A stretch of 64,000 nt of DNA from JANXQG01 sp963719885 (GTDB taxonomy: Bacteria > Planctomycetota > Planctomycetia > Pirellulales > Thermoguttaceae), in NCBI GenBank assembly GCA_963719885.1, contig CAVRDP010000034.1, forward strand, positions 248,001-312,000, given 5' to 3'. The first letter of the stretch is position 1; each line of letters opens with the position of its first letter. Below, piece by piece: positions 26,264 to 34,909 of this stretch. A program made the translations under genes and the position numbers. Below the pieces are notes generated by a model, which was not told where the DNA came from, made no database searches, and worked only from the letters and a program-made list of their open reading frames with translations.

Positions 26264-27431
26264 GTGCCCGATGCTCCACCGTCCGCTGCCGCCGATCGGC
26301 CAGCGGCCAGTCTCGGGGGGAAAGTCCGTTTCGGGACCGTCGTTGGAAGGACTATCCTTTAGCCCAGCGTCCTTCTTGATCGCCCCGCGGACGCCCAGCA
26401 ACTCGGGATGCCGCGCAATCTTGTCGGTGAAGACGCGGGCGTCGTTGAGGATCGGCTTCAAGTCGCGGGTCAACTCATCGAAGTTCTTCGCGATGTGATT
26501 CACGTGATGATAAAGCTCCTTGTCGCGCAACAAGGCCCCCAACGAACCTTGAGGGTCGTTCAACTGCTCGCTGAATTGCAGCAGGTTGGCGGTCAACTTC
26601 TGGAAATTCGCCATACTCGCATCCAACTCGCCCACCAGTTTCGGCCCGTTGTCGCCTAGCGGCTTGGTCAGGCCCTCGATATCCTTCATGTCCTGCTGCA
26701 ACGCGGTGAAGGTGCCGTTTATCCCCTTGAGTGCGCTCTGCATATCGTCGAGGACGACCGGCATCTTGCTGATCGTCTGCTTGATATCCGCGCGAAGCTT
26801 CGAATCGCCCAATATCTCGTTGCTGGCGTTCAGGGTCTGCTGCAAGAGTTTCAGTGTCTCGCGGGCCTCGCCGATCATCTGCGTGATCTGTTGTTCGTTC
26901 GTTTCCACCAACCGGTCGACGCGGGTCGCCAAGCGGTCAATGTCGTGGCCGGCCGTGTTAAGCACAACCAGGGTTTTTTCGGCCTGTCCTTGCAGACCGG
27001 CAATCGAACCGGGTATGCCTTGGGCCGTCTTGCCTTCCAGGATAGCGCCATCTTCGAGGGGGACCTTCTTGCCGGAAAAGCCCTCGATCGGCACGAAATC
27101 CAAGGTGGCATCGCCCATCAGGACCGGACTCGTTACCTTGCATTGCTCGTCGCTGTACAGGCGACCGTTGCTTTCGATGTCCGCCGTGACGATCACCCCG
27201 TTGCCGTCCTTGGCAAACTGCACGTCCCGTACGTGGCCGATGCGGATGCCGTCCTTGCGGACCGGCGTGTCGCGCATCACGCCCGGTGCATCGCTGAACT
27301 TGATGAAGATCGTATACGCGCTGGGCCTCAACGAACTCGATCCTCGTGAACAGCATGACCACGATCGCGGTGATCAGGATCGTGGCCAGGACCATGACCC
27401 CCACACGGAATTGCATGATGCGTTCATTCAT
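26261..27431 (-). CDS. MlaD-family lipid transport protein, frameshifted near 27335
   Basis: ATG 27431 opens MNERIMQFRVGVMVLATILI, the N-terminal anchor typical of MlaD/MCE proteins. The frame then changes and the MCE domain continues as YTIFIKFSDAPGVMRDTPVR...IGHVRDVQF. After the MCE domain comes a long helical region with heptads (DIDRLATRVDRLVETNEQQI...), as in larger MCE proteins. It is the periplasmic substrate-binding part of an ABC lipid transporter, whose ATPase and permease follow upstream in the same operon. About 390 aa in total. One indel in a clear operon gene suggests an assembly error. Confidence 0.82.
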
Positions 27432-27445
27432 CGCTTACCGTCCTC

Positions 27446-28273
27446 TCAAGAACCGTTCTGCTGCATCTCCATCAGCCGCTCGCCCGCCTCGCCGTGGACG
27501 AATTGCGTCACACGGCGGTCGCGGCTCTGCTCCAACTCTGTGGGCGGGCCATCGAAGAGGATCTGCGGCTCGCCCTCTTTCAATCGCGGCAGGGGATACA
27601 GCATGACGATCCGATCAGCCACCCTTCGGGCCGACTTCATGTCGTGCGTCACGATCACGCTTGTCACCGGGTGGCGACGGCGGGTACCTAAAATCAGTTC
27701 GTTGATCACGTCGCTCATGATCGGGTCCAGGCCCGTCGTCGGTTCGTCGTACAGCACCACCTCCGGCTCCAGGGCCAGGGCCCGGGCCAGGCCGACCCGT
27801 TTGCGCATGCCGCCGGAGAGTTCGGCCGGCTTCTTGAACCGCACGTTCTCCGGCAGGCCGACCTCGGTCAAGCGTGCCATGACGATCTCATCCATTTCGG
27901 CCGCGCTTTTGCGGGTGTGTTGCCGCAGGGGAAAGGCCACGTTTTGGGCGATCGTCATGCTGTCGAACAAAGCCGCCTGCTGGAATACGAACCCGAAGCG
28001 GATCCGCTCGCGCGTCAAAGCCCGCTCGCCCAATCGGGCCAGGTTCTGGCCATCGAACACGACCGACCCCCGTGTGGGGAGAAGCAGGCCGATGATCGTC
28101 TTCAAAAGCACGGTTTTGCCGCAACCGCTCTCGCCGATAATGGCCAGCGTCTGTCCACGGCTGATCGCCAGGTCGATATCGCGCAAGACTTCGTGCCGGC
28201 CGAACTCCACGCTCAGGTGCGCTACGTGAATCAGCGGCTCGTGCGAAGCGTCTTGGATGTCGGGCTTGACCAT
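27446..28273 (-). CDS. MlaF-like ABC ATPase
   Basis: 275 aa. It has Walker A GESGCGKT, the Q-loop FVFQQAALF, the signature AELSGGMRKRVGLARAL, Walker B VVLYDEPTTGLDP and the switch VTHD. The ELSGGM(R/K)KRV signature and the short C-terminus are those of MlaF (Ttg2A). It drives phospholipid movement between membranes with the MlaE permease (4 nt from it) and the MlaD protein (14 nt downstream). Confidence 0.93.
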   Translation of the reverse strand: MVKPDIQDASHEPLIHVAHLSVEFGRHEVLRDIDLAISRGQTLAIIGESGCGKTVLLKTIIGLLLPTRGSVVFDGQNLARLGERALTRERIRFGFVFQQAALFDSMTIAQNVAFPLRQHTRKSAAEMDEIVMARLTEVGLPENVRFKKPAELSGGMRKRVGLARALALEPEVVLYDEPTTGLDPIMSDVINELILGTRRRHPVTSVIVTHDMKSARRVADRIVMLYPLPRLKEGEPQILFDGPPTELEQSRDRRVTQFVHGEAGERLMEMQQNGS

Positions 28274-28276
28274 GAT

Positions 28277-29149
28277 TCAGAACAGCTTCGGACCTTCCGG
28301 CCAGTAGATCAAGTAGACGGCTTCCAAGCCGATGGACAGGACGAGGTCGAGCGCCAGGATGACGACGAACGAGTAAACGAACGCGGTCGTGGCCGCGCGG
28401 CCCACGCCCTCCGCGCCAGGATCGCAATTAAAACCGTGGTAGCAACTGATCAGGGAAATCGCGCCGCCGAAGAACAGGCTCTTGAAGACCCCGCCGAAAA
28501 TGTCCAGCCAGCGGACGCAGCTCTGCGAATGGGTCAGGTAATGGGGCCAATCGATGTTCAAGAAGTACACGCTATAGAAGGCCCCGCCGACGATGCCCAC
28601 AAAGTCGGCCATGATCGTCAGGGCGGGGATTAGCAGCAGGCAGCCGAGGAATCGCGGTACGACGAGATAATGGATCGGATTGGCGCCCATGCTTGTCAGG
28701 GCGTCAATTTGCTCGGTGACGCGCATCGTGCCCAGTTCGGCCGCCATGGCGCCGCCCACGCGGCCGGCCAGCATTGTCGCCGCCAGCACCGGACCCAGTT
28801 CCCGCACCAGCGAAAGATTGATCACCGCCCCCAACCGCGATTCCATGTGCATGATGCGGAACTGGCCATAGGATTGTACCGCCAGGATGATGCCGATGAA
28901 GGTCCCATTGAATACCACCACAGGCACACTCAGAACGCCAATCTGATAAAAGGACGGTACCAGCGTTTCCCGCCTTACCATGCGAGTCGTCAGCCAAAAG
29001 AACGTGCGAAACGTAAACAGGGCGATGCGGCCCAAACCCTCAACCCAATCGATCATCACGCCGCCCAGGTCGGCGACCCAATCGATGGCGGCCTGGAAGA
29101 GACCGCCGCTGGGCGTCTTGTCGTCGCTGACGGAGGCGTTTTGAGACAT
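28277..29149 (-). CDS. MlaE-like ABC permease
   Basis: 290 aa from ATG 29149; longer in-frame starts upstream add residues with no similarity. It has five to six membrane helices. The MlaE motif region is LSLVRELGPVLAATMLAGRVGGAMAAELGTMRVTEQIDAL. It is the first gene of the mlaE-mlaF-mlaD operon and acts in the inner membrane for lipid transport across the envelope. Confidence 0.92.
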   Translation of the reverse strand: MSQNASVSDDKTPSGGLFQAAIDWVADLGGVMIDWVEGLGRIALFTFRTFFWLTTRMVRRETLVPSFYQIGVLSVPVVVFNGTFIGIILAVQSYGQFRIMHMESRLGAVINLSLVRELGPVLAATMLAGRVGGAMAAELGTMRVTEQIDALTSMGANPIHYLVVPRFLGCLLLIPALTIMADFVGIVGGAFYSVYFLNIDWPHYLTHSQSCVRWLDIFGGVFKSLFFGGAISLISCYHGFNCDPGAEGVGRAATTAFVYSFVVILALDLVLSIGLEAVYLIYWPEGPKLF

Positions 29150-29590
29150 GCTTGTATTCTGTGAGAGCAGTACGTCAGGCAGACCATGAGTCTGTTCCTT
29201 GCCGAAGGAATACCTCGGGCAGGAAGTTACCCTAATCAATCTTCGTCGTGATAAGAATATGGCTTGAGCAAAGTTTGCCGACAGTACCATCCTGGAATGA
29301 TGGGTAATATAGGAAAGATGCTATTTCCCCGCCCGGCCTTGATCATAACCTTGCCAACTGCTAGCAATGCGATGGATATACCTTGGCCGGGGCGGATGGC
29401 GAGTCCGCCCCGGACCGCGCAACGCGCTTTGGCTTGCGCGTCGCAGCACCGAATTTTCAAAGAACAAGTCGACCGTAAACCGGACGATTTTCGTAGTCCG
29501 AAAAAATACTCGTAAGTGCTTTTCCATGCAGCACTTACATTGTGCGGGGATCCTCCGCGTGGTCCAACACGGTGTGGTCCAAAATCGAGG
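29150..29590. other. Non-coding stretch upstream of mlaE
   Basis: No credible gene was found. It holds the likely mlaE promoter region and a GC hairpin at 29387-29413. A stretch near 29558-29590 resembles 29801-29835 inside the neighbouring gene (both contain GTGGTCCAAAATCG), so part of this sequence may be a decayed local duplication. Confidence 0.5.
29387..29413. repeat. GC-rich hairpin
   Basis: CCGGGGCGGA and TCCGCCCCGG form a perfect 10-bp stem with a 7-nt loop in the non-coding gap. No T tract follows. Confidence 0.75.
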
Positions 29591-30277
29591 TCATGCTCGG
29601 CGCCTGGCCTTCTCCCTCGCCCGTACTCGGGCGAGGGCGGGCACCATGTCGGGCACCATGTACTCATGGTCGTGGTCGGGGTGAGGGCGTTCATCCTTCC
29701 GCGTTGATCCCTCATCCTGCATCTCCTGGAACTGTTCGGCCTCGATGCCCACGAAATCAGGCTTTTTCTGCTCGCAGAAGTGCAGCGTTTTGCGGACGAA
29801 TTGGTCCAGCACGATGTGGTCCAAAATCGCGTCGACGTAAAGCAGTTTGTCCATCTCCTTCAGCAACTTGGCGGTCGCATCCAGGGCGGCCTGGGCGCGG
29901 GTCAGCCAGGCGGGGTTGCCGGCCCGGGTCTTGGTGCGGAGGGACCGCTTGTTTTTCGAATCGTCACCGGCGCAGTTGGTAACCGTGCGAATTTCCTCGT
30001 CGGCCTGCGAGCGGTCCAGGCCCTCCAGCGCCTTGCGGTAGATCGTATCGTAGCGCTCGTTCAGTTTGTCGATCATTTCCATGGTCTCCTTGACGGATCG
30101 CGAGGCACATTCCCGCCGCAGCGAATTCCGCCAGCGGAGGACGGTCGTCTTGGGTATGCCGACCTTTTCGGCGACCTCCCGGCTGGTACGGCCCTCCAGC
30201 GAGAGCCGGGCGATCTCCGGCAGAAAGGCTTCCTTCCGCTCCCGGGCCTGGGCCAAACGTGAATTGGGTTCTCTCAT
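29591..30277 (-). CDS. HTH-domain protein whose C-terminus is made of repeats
   Basis: 228 aa. Residues 25-55 form a helix-turn-helix (SREVAEKVGIPKTTVLRWRNS), as in small terminase-like or transposase-like DNA-binding proteins, followed by a long helical region. The last 45 residues are odd. QDEGSTRKDERP comes from GATGAGGGATCA-type minisatellite units, PDHDHEYMVPDMVP from a family A repeat with its extension, and ALARVRAREKARRRA from a palindrome containing CCCTCGCCCGTACTCGGGCG. The original stop may have been lost to these insertions. Function is unknown; a phage-remnant origin is possible. Confidence 0.65.
   Translation of the reverse strand: MREPNSRLAQARERKEAFLPEIARLSLEGRTSREVAEKVGIPKTTVLRWRNSLRRECASRSVKETMEMIDKLNERYDTIYRKALEGLDRSQADEEIRTVTNCAGDDSKNKRSLRTKTRAGNPAWLTRAQAALDATAKLLKEMDKLLYVDAILDHIVLDQFVRKTLHFCEQKKPDFVGIEAEQFQEMQDEGSTRKDERPHPDHDHEYMVPDMVPALARVRAREKARRRA
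29639..29681 (-). repeat. Family A repeat, extended copy with partial duplicate
   Basis: A truncated unit (GGGCACCATGTC) is followed by a full reverse unit (29651-29671, loop TACT) and GTGGTCGGGG. On the coding strand it reads DHDHEYMVPDMVP. Its two extensions match those of the copies at 6711 and 8583. Confidence 0.88.
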
Positions 30278-30945
30278 GATTGTGTGTTGGTTGAGGGTTG
30301 AGGGATCAAGGATGAGGGATGAAGGATGAGGGATGAAGGATGAGGCGGGGATGAAAGATGAGGGCTTTCCCCCCGGGGCATGTTTCGGGTTGTATTTGCC
30401 TGTCCCTTTCCGTTGGGTAGTTACGGAATAATACGAATTAGCCCGCGATTTGCTACAGTGGCAGTCGCTTCAGACGGCCTCGACGGGGCGTGAACGGCGT
30501 CGTAAGGCGTTGCCTGCCGGGAGGTTAGAGCAATCCAAGAAAAAGAGCGGATTGCAAAAACTGTGAACAGAAAAAAGACGCGAAAAGTCTCCCTCTGATG
30601 ACGGGTTTCGTGCGCGCCGAGTGTCGTTCCAAGTACCGATTGATCCTCCAGCCAGTGCCTAATATCTCACGTCGGCCCGACCCCAAGCCCCTCGAAATCT
30701 CGCGCCGTTTCCTGGGCCGTTCCGATTTCGTGAACAATTCCGATGCCGTTTGGTTCCACGCTGCCAATTGACGGGAAAACAGAGCCAATGCCATAATTCA
30801 GGCATGTTCGCAAACGATTGGGAGTATTTCAATGACCTCGTTACATCGAAAAGGTCGGATTCGTGAGAATTTTGCAGCGGGGGCTTGAAATTTTCTTGAG
30901 CTTTGCCAGTTGGGAAGCTTGACATCGATCCGTGACCGCGTAACA
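30278..30945. other. Non-coding stretch with minisatellite
   Basis: Beyond the GATGAGG minisatellite at 30290-30364 no gene is supported. Short open frames on both strands have no ribosome site and unnatural composition. A possible promoter-like region (ATAATACGAATTAG) lies near 30425. The right half precedes the small gene at 30946. Confidence 0.45.
30290..30364 (+). repeat. GATGAGG-type minisatellite
   Basis: About nine degenerate units of GGATGAGG/GGATGAAG/GGGTTGAG lie upstream of the HTH gene. It is the same family as 15895-15950 and 50071-50132. Confidence 0.8.
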
Positions 30946-31155
30946 ATGGAGGGCGTGCAGGATCAGAACACCTATCAGTACTCCCGCGGCCCGGCTTCCC
31001 TGCGGGCGGCCATCGACGGCGGCAAGCTGGGCTGGTCAGTAACGGGCCACATCTCGAACCTCGCGGAGAAATGCAATCACGCCTCGTATCGTTCGATCGT
31101 CGAGTTGGAGTCTGACGGGTCCGCCGACGCCATCCAGCGCAACCGTGGAGGCTAG
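30946..31155 (+). CDS. Small protein upstream of nucleotidyltransferase gene
   Basis: 69 aa from ATG 30946. The sequence (MEGVQDQNTYQYSRGPASLR...) has no family I can name. It ends 5 nt before the nucleotidyltransferase-fold gene, the layout of a toxin-antitoxin or two-gene accessory unit, and that position is the main reason to call it. No strong ribosome site is visible. Confidence 0.45.
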   Translation: MEGVQDQNTYQYSRGPASLRAAIDGGKLGWSVTGHISNLAEKCNHASYRSIVELESDGSADAIQRNRGG

Positions 31156-31160
31156 CGGCC

Positions 31161-31613
31161 ATGCCGCGACGCGAATTGAAGTACCCGCACCAGGTTGAGG
31201 ACTGGCTCGTCGATTTCGGCAGCCGCCTCTCGCAACCGGCGGGCGTGATCCTGATCGGCTCGGGGGCGCTGCTCTGGCACGCCTTCCAACGCGGTCTGAC
31301 CGCGCCGCTGCCTGAGAACAGCATGGATGTCGATCCGATCACCGACTCGGATGAGGTTGCACGCTTATGCTACGAGGCGCTGATCGGCAGCGAATTTGAA
31401 GCGCGGCACGGTTGGCACGTCAACCTCATGCCTGAAGCCGTGTTGCGCGAATTCCCCGTCGATTGGCGGGGCCGCGCCTCGGTGAAGCCCTATGGCCGCT
31501 TGGAACTGACCGTTCCGGCCCCGAGCGACCTGCTCGTCCCCAAGCTCAAGCGGAACGAGCCGCGCGACCGCGCGCATGAAGCCTGGGCAAGAAGCGTGGG
31601 GTTGATACCTTGA
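31161..31613 (+). CDS. Nucleotidyltransferase-fold protein (AbiEii/DUF6036-like)
   Basis: 150 aa. The N-terminal half has the GS...DVD pattern (VILIGSGALLWHAF...SMDVDPIT) of nucleotidyltransferase-fold proteins. The C-terminal half has a conserved-looking APSDLLVPKLKRNEPRDRAHE motif, seen in AbiEii-type and related proteins as the region after the fold. It is preceded by a 69-aa gene and followed by one starting at TTG 31610 that overlaps its stop. In known systems such proteins modify tRNA or other targets and act as toxins; whether this one does is not shown here. Confidence 0.7.
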   Translation: MPRRELKYPHQVEDWLVDFGSRLSQPAGVILIGSGALLWHAFQRGLTAPLPENSMDVDPITDSDEVARLCYEALIGSEFEARHGWHVNLMPEAVLREFPVDWRGRASVKPYGRLELTVPAPSDLLVPKLKRNEPRDRAHEAWARSVGLIP

Positions 31614-31890
31614 TCGCCATGCGTGATGCTGCCGTCATCGCCGCCGAAACCGCCGTCTGGGGACCCTATGTCTCGTACGATGACGTGTCGCGCTTCGAGT
31701 ATGGCCGTCTTCTCTGCGCCTGCCCGACATGCGCCGACGCCTGTTGGCGCATTGGCTGGACGAGCGTCATCCTCACCGCGAACGCTTTCTCCAACGGCGG
31801 GCACTCATCGAGGAAGTGCTCGGGTCGGACGAATCCGTCCCCTGCGCTGGACGCTCGCCTGCGGCAGCAGGGCACGACGCTCCGCTGTGT
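31610..31890 (+). pseudogene. Partner of the nucleotidyltransferase gene, frameshifted
   Basis: From TTG 31610 or ATG 31619 the frame reads RDAAVIAAETAVWGPYVSYD and then DVSRFEYGRLL. After a shift near 31712 it continues as LRLPDMRRRLLAHWLDERHP...RRALIEEVLG. The second frame then runs on into sequence antisense to a transposase remnant, so the real C-terminus is lost or unclear. It has no recognised family. Its overlap with the preceding stop suggests a shared operon. Confidence 0.4.
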
Positions 31891-31938
31891 GGCAAGAGAA
31901 ATCCCCCCGGTTTTTGGCCAGTGGTTCGGACAAGACAC

Positions 31939-32196
31939 CTAGTTGACGAACTCCTGGGCCTTGGCCGCAACGGCATAGCCTCCGTAGCTGCCCCAGGAAA
32001 ACCCTTCCAGACGAGCCAGCCTTTCCTCACGGACGAAAGCGTACAGCACCACTCCACATTGGTGGAGATGTTGGGCCAACTGGGCGAAGAATCGCTGGCG
32101 ATCCTCGTCGCTGTGGAAAATCTCCGCGCGGCCGTTGCCGCGGCTGGTGACATGATACACCGCGTTGGGAAAATCGGTGCGCGGTGGGCGAGGCAT
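31939..32196 (-). pseudogene. RAYT (REP-associated tyrosine transposase) remnant with internal deletion
   Basis: 85 aa. The N-terminus (MPRPPRTDFPNAVYHVTSRG then NGRAEIFHSDEDRQRFF) is the Y1/RAYT domain. After QCGVVLYAFV the sequence jumps to REERLARLEGFSWGSYGGYA, which belongs much further downstream in full-length RAYTs. The HuH region and the catalytic tyrosine are therefore deleted. It cannot transpose. RAYTs are known to mobilise short palindromic REP sequences, so this remnant shows that such a system has been active in the lineage. Confidence 0.8.
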
Positions 32197-32235
32197 GCCT
32201 ACCTACTATCATCCCCCACAACTCCCGACAATACC

Positions 32236-32264
32236 CTATAGTGCTAAATTGCGGTCTGACCCCC
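32236..32264 (-). repeat. Dispersed-repeat fragment upstream of RAYT remnant
   Basis: CTATAGTGCTAAATTGCGGT followed by CTGACCCCC lies just upstream of the RAYT remnant, where REP-type ends are expected. This is my recollection of a common planctomycete intergenic motif and was not checked. Confidence 0.35.
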
Positions 32265-32386
32265 GTGTCGCACGTCATATTTTCGTATTCGCGAAAAATG
32301 GGCAACCGCAACGAACGATACTGGCACGACAGCGCTCATCACGGTCGGCGTCGAAGAACCAAGCGCGACGCCCACATTTCACCGAA

Positions 32387-33355
32387 ATGAAGAAACCGCT
32401 CCAATCCCCAAAACTTCCGTTTGCGTTGCAGAATGGCGTGCTGGTCCACGTGTCCACGGTCACAAGCGGCAGGAGACCCGATTGCCTTTGTCCCGAATGC
32501 AGGCATCCGCTCATCGCACGAAAAGGGCAGATCAAGCAGCACCACTTCGCCCACGATCCAGGCTCGCAGTGCAATCTGGAGTCGGCCCTGCACTGGATCG
32601 GAAAGACATTGATTTTCGATGGCATTCAGACGGCGCTCAAAGAGGGCAAACCGATCGCTCTGACATGGCAATGCGCAGAATGTCCGGACCTGCATGCAGG
32701 AAATCTCCTGAAACTCGCCACGTCGGCCACGCTTGAATGCGATCTCGGCCAGGCGCGACCTGATATTTTGCTCTTGAATGACAAAGCCAATCCGGTTGCC
32801 GCAATCGAAGTTATTGTCACGCACCCGCTGGAAGACGCGGCACGAGCTTTTTATCGCAAAAGAAACATTCAAATAATCGAAATCCATCTTGCAACATTTG
32901 AAGCCGCAGACCGCTTGCGCAATTTGTCCCGCTTGCTCGCCGATGCCGTTTCGGTCTGTCTGCGGCCGAAGTGTAGCTGCGGCAAACCACTGACACCAAA
33001 GACTCTCCACGTTGTTTCCGGCCCCTGCTATCGGTGCCGGGCCGCGATGAATGTCGCGTTTGTTGATCGCGAAGGCGATTCATACGGCCCGAAGGAGTTT
33101 TCGGGCCAGGAAATCCAGATTGCGCGGAACGGCGGCTGCCTTTTGCAAAAGATGTACAGTAGAACCATGCGTCAATCCTATTTGGCGAATGTTTGCGGTA
33201 CGTGTGGCGCTTTTGCCGGAGAATACCACCTTCACGAATTCGAGGAGTTCGCAGATGCCGCCACCGGCACAGCCGTTGGTCATTTCTGCCATCATTGCGA
33301 CAAGCATATTGCCTGTCAACGCCTCACCCGCGATGTTACCAGCGCCGGCGCATGA
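32387..33355 (+). CDS. CoiA-like nuclease-domain protein
   Basis: 322 aa from ATG 32387. The N-terminal zinc-ribbon-like part (CLCPECRHPLIARKGQIKQH, then HFAH) is typical of CoiA family proteins. It is followed by a PD-(D/E)xK-like core (ARPDILL...AAIEVIVTH). The C-terminus has several CxxC pairs (CSCGKPLTPK, CGTCGAF, CHHCDKH) that suggest two more zinc fingers. CoiA is a competence protein acting on incoming DNA, but similar proteins are also frequent in mobile and defence islands. The position between a RAYT remnant and a DisA_N-like sensor favours the second reading. Confidence 0.7.
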   Translation: MKKPLQSPKLPFALQNGVLVHVSTVTSGRRPDCLCPECRHPLIARKGQIKQHHFAHDPGSQCNLESALHWIGKTLIFDGIQTALKEGKPIALTWQCAECPDLHAGNLLKLATSATLECDLGQARPDILLLNDKANPVAAIEVIVTHPLEDAARAFYRKRNIQIIEIHLATFEAADRLRNLSRLLADAVSVCLRPKCSCGKPLTPKTLHVVSGPCYRCRAAMNVAFVDREGDSYGPKEFSGQEIQIARNGGCLLQKMYSRTMRQSYLANVCGTCGAFAGEYHLHEFEEFADAATGTAVGHFCHHCDKHIACQRLTRDVTSAGA

Positions 33356-33489
33356 CTCGGGGTTAGAACGGTTCGCTGCTCCTTTTCTATGCGGCTCTTT
33401 CATCCGCTACTCCTTGCCGGCTTTGGCCGGCGCTTTCGCTGACCCCGACGTTGTCCGATCTCATCGGATGCCAAAAGACGCCGGCGCGT

Positions 33490-34780
33490 TCACGATAGCG
33501 CCGTCGTGTAGCCGACCTCGAAATACGGCCACATCACTACCTGCTCGCCGACCTTCATCGCGGCTTTGATCCCTCCGTCCTGGGACAGGATGAACGCGAC
33601 GGCCGGCTCCATGCTCTCGACGAAGCGGAACGACGAGCGGTGCCGCGTCCCGTAGCCGGTGAACGGAGCAGGAGACACGTGGGTTCCCTCCGCATCCTTC
33701 GCGACGTGGATCGTGTCCGTCCCCGAGTTGACTCTGACTTCCGCGCCGAACCCGATGACTCTCAGCTTGTCCGTCAGGACCACCGCGCCGTCCACGGCGG
33801 TCAGCGACGCGATGAACCGCGCCGCGTCGCGTACGTAATCTTCATAGTTCCGCTGGCTCCAATCCAGCGCCTCCAGGCCTTCAAGGTCTTCCTGCCTGAC
33901 GGTCCGGCGCTCGCGCAGCCGCTCGTCGGTGGCGTTGTGCTCCAGCCTCACCGCCATCGCCTCTAAGAGCGCGTTGCGCGGGCGGCCGCTCGGGAGCCGG
34001 TACTTAATCGACACGGCCTCGGCCAGGCGCGCGTCGTCGTCCGGGACGCGCTCCGGCACGAAGAGGAGAGCCCCGCCGTGGCCCAGCTCGGCGGTATGCA
34101 GCAGGACGGACTCGATGAATTCGAGGTGAGCGAACTCCAGGCCGTCGTCCCGCTGCGGGCGCGGGACGCCGGAGGCGCTGCACCGCCTCGTCGATCAGCT
34201 CGTCGGACGCATTGGCGAAGAACCGGCCGACGTGGCCGCGGAACAGGAGCCTCTCCGCCGGGGTTTCGATCTTGCCGCCGCGTAGGCGCAGCACCGGTCG
34301 GTCCCCGCGGGCGATGATCAACTCGCCGGGCCGGGTGGACGACACGACGAGGGCTTCGGGGGAGGAGGTGCCCATGACCCGCTCGTGTCTTGCCATTTCC
34401 CACAGCGCCATGCCCACGTCGACCAGGCCGTAAATCCGCAGCCGGTTCCCTTCGGCCTGCTCCACGGCGATGAGGACGCGCCGAGGATCCGCGACCGGCG
34501 CCAGCCGCCGCAGCTCGCCCTCGTTGAATGGCACGGACTGGCCGAGAAGATAGCGCATGATCGGCTCCAGCGGCACCGGCTCCTTCCGAGGCGGGGAGAC
34601 GGGCGATTCGGCGGCGATGAGCACGACGCGGAAGACGATCGGGCGGCCTCCCTCGGTCATGAAGCTCGCGTGGTAGCAGACGTCAATGAGTTCGTCGAAG
34701 ACCCGCCTCTCCGGTAGGTCCAGCCGAGGCCAACGGTCAAGCGGCGGGGCGTTCCACCGGCGCTGGAGTTCCGTGTACAA
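33490..34780 (-). CDS. DisA_N/DACNV-like sensor protein, frameshifted near 34170
   Basis: About 430 aa in two frames. The first (from 34780) reads MYTELQRRWNAPPLDRWPRL and ends ASDELIDEAVQRL. The second continues PQRDDGLEFAHLEFIESVLLH...LLFVPERVPDDD. The C-terminus has GYGTRHRSSFRFVESMEPAVAF and then ILSQDGGIKAA, which resembles the nucleotide-binding core of DisA-type diadenylate cyclases (RHR motif followed by a S/DGG strand). Proteins of this kind, called DACNV and related, are predicted nucleotide sensors in bacterial conflict systems. Whether it synthesises or binds a dinucleotide cannot be told. Confidence 0.62.
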
Positions 34781-34909
34781 GTTCGCGGATATGTTCTACT
34801 CATCACGTCAGTTCCATCGACCCCGACATGCGCGCCGCCAGGTTCAAGACGAAATCGCCCTTGCTACCCTGCGAAGAGAGGTCGAGGAGATCCTTGATCT
34901 ACCTCGTTA

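Noticed and set aside
30659..31342. 227-aa minus-strand open frame
   Set aside because: It overlaps the nucleotidyltransferase-fold gene, is Ser/Arg/Pro-rich and has no motif.
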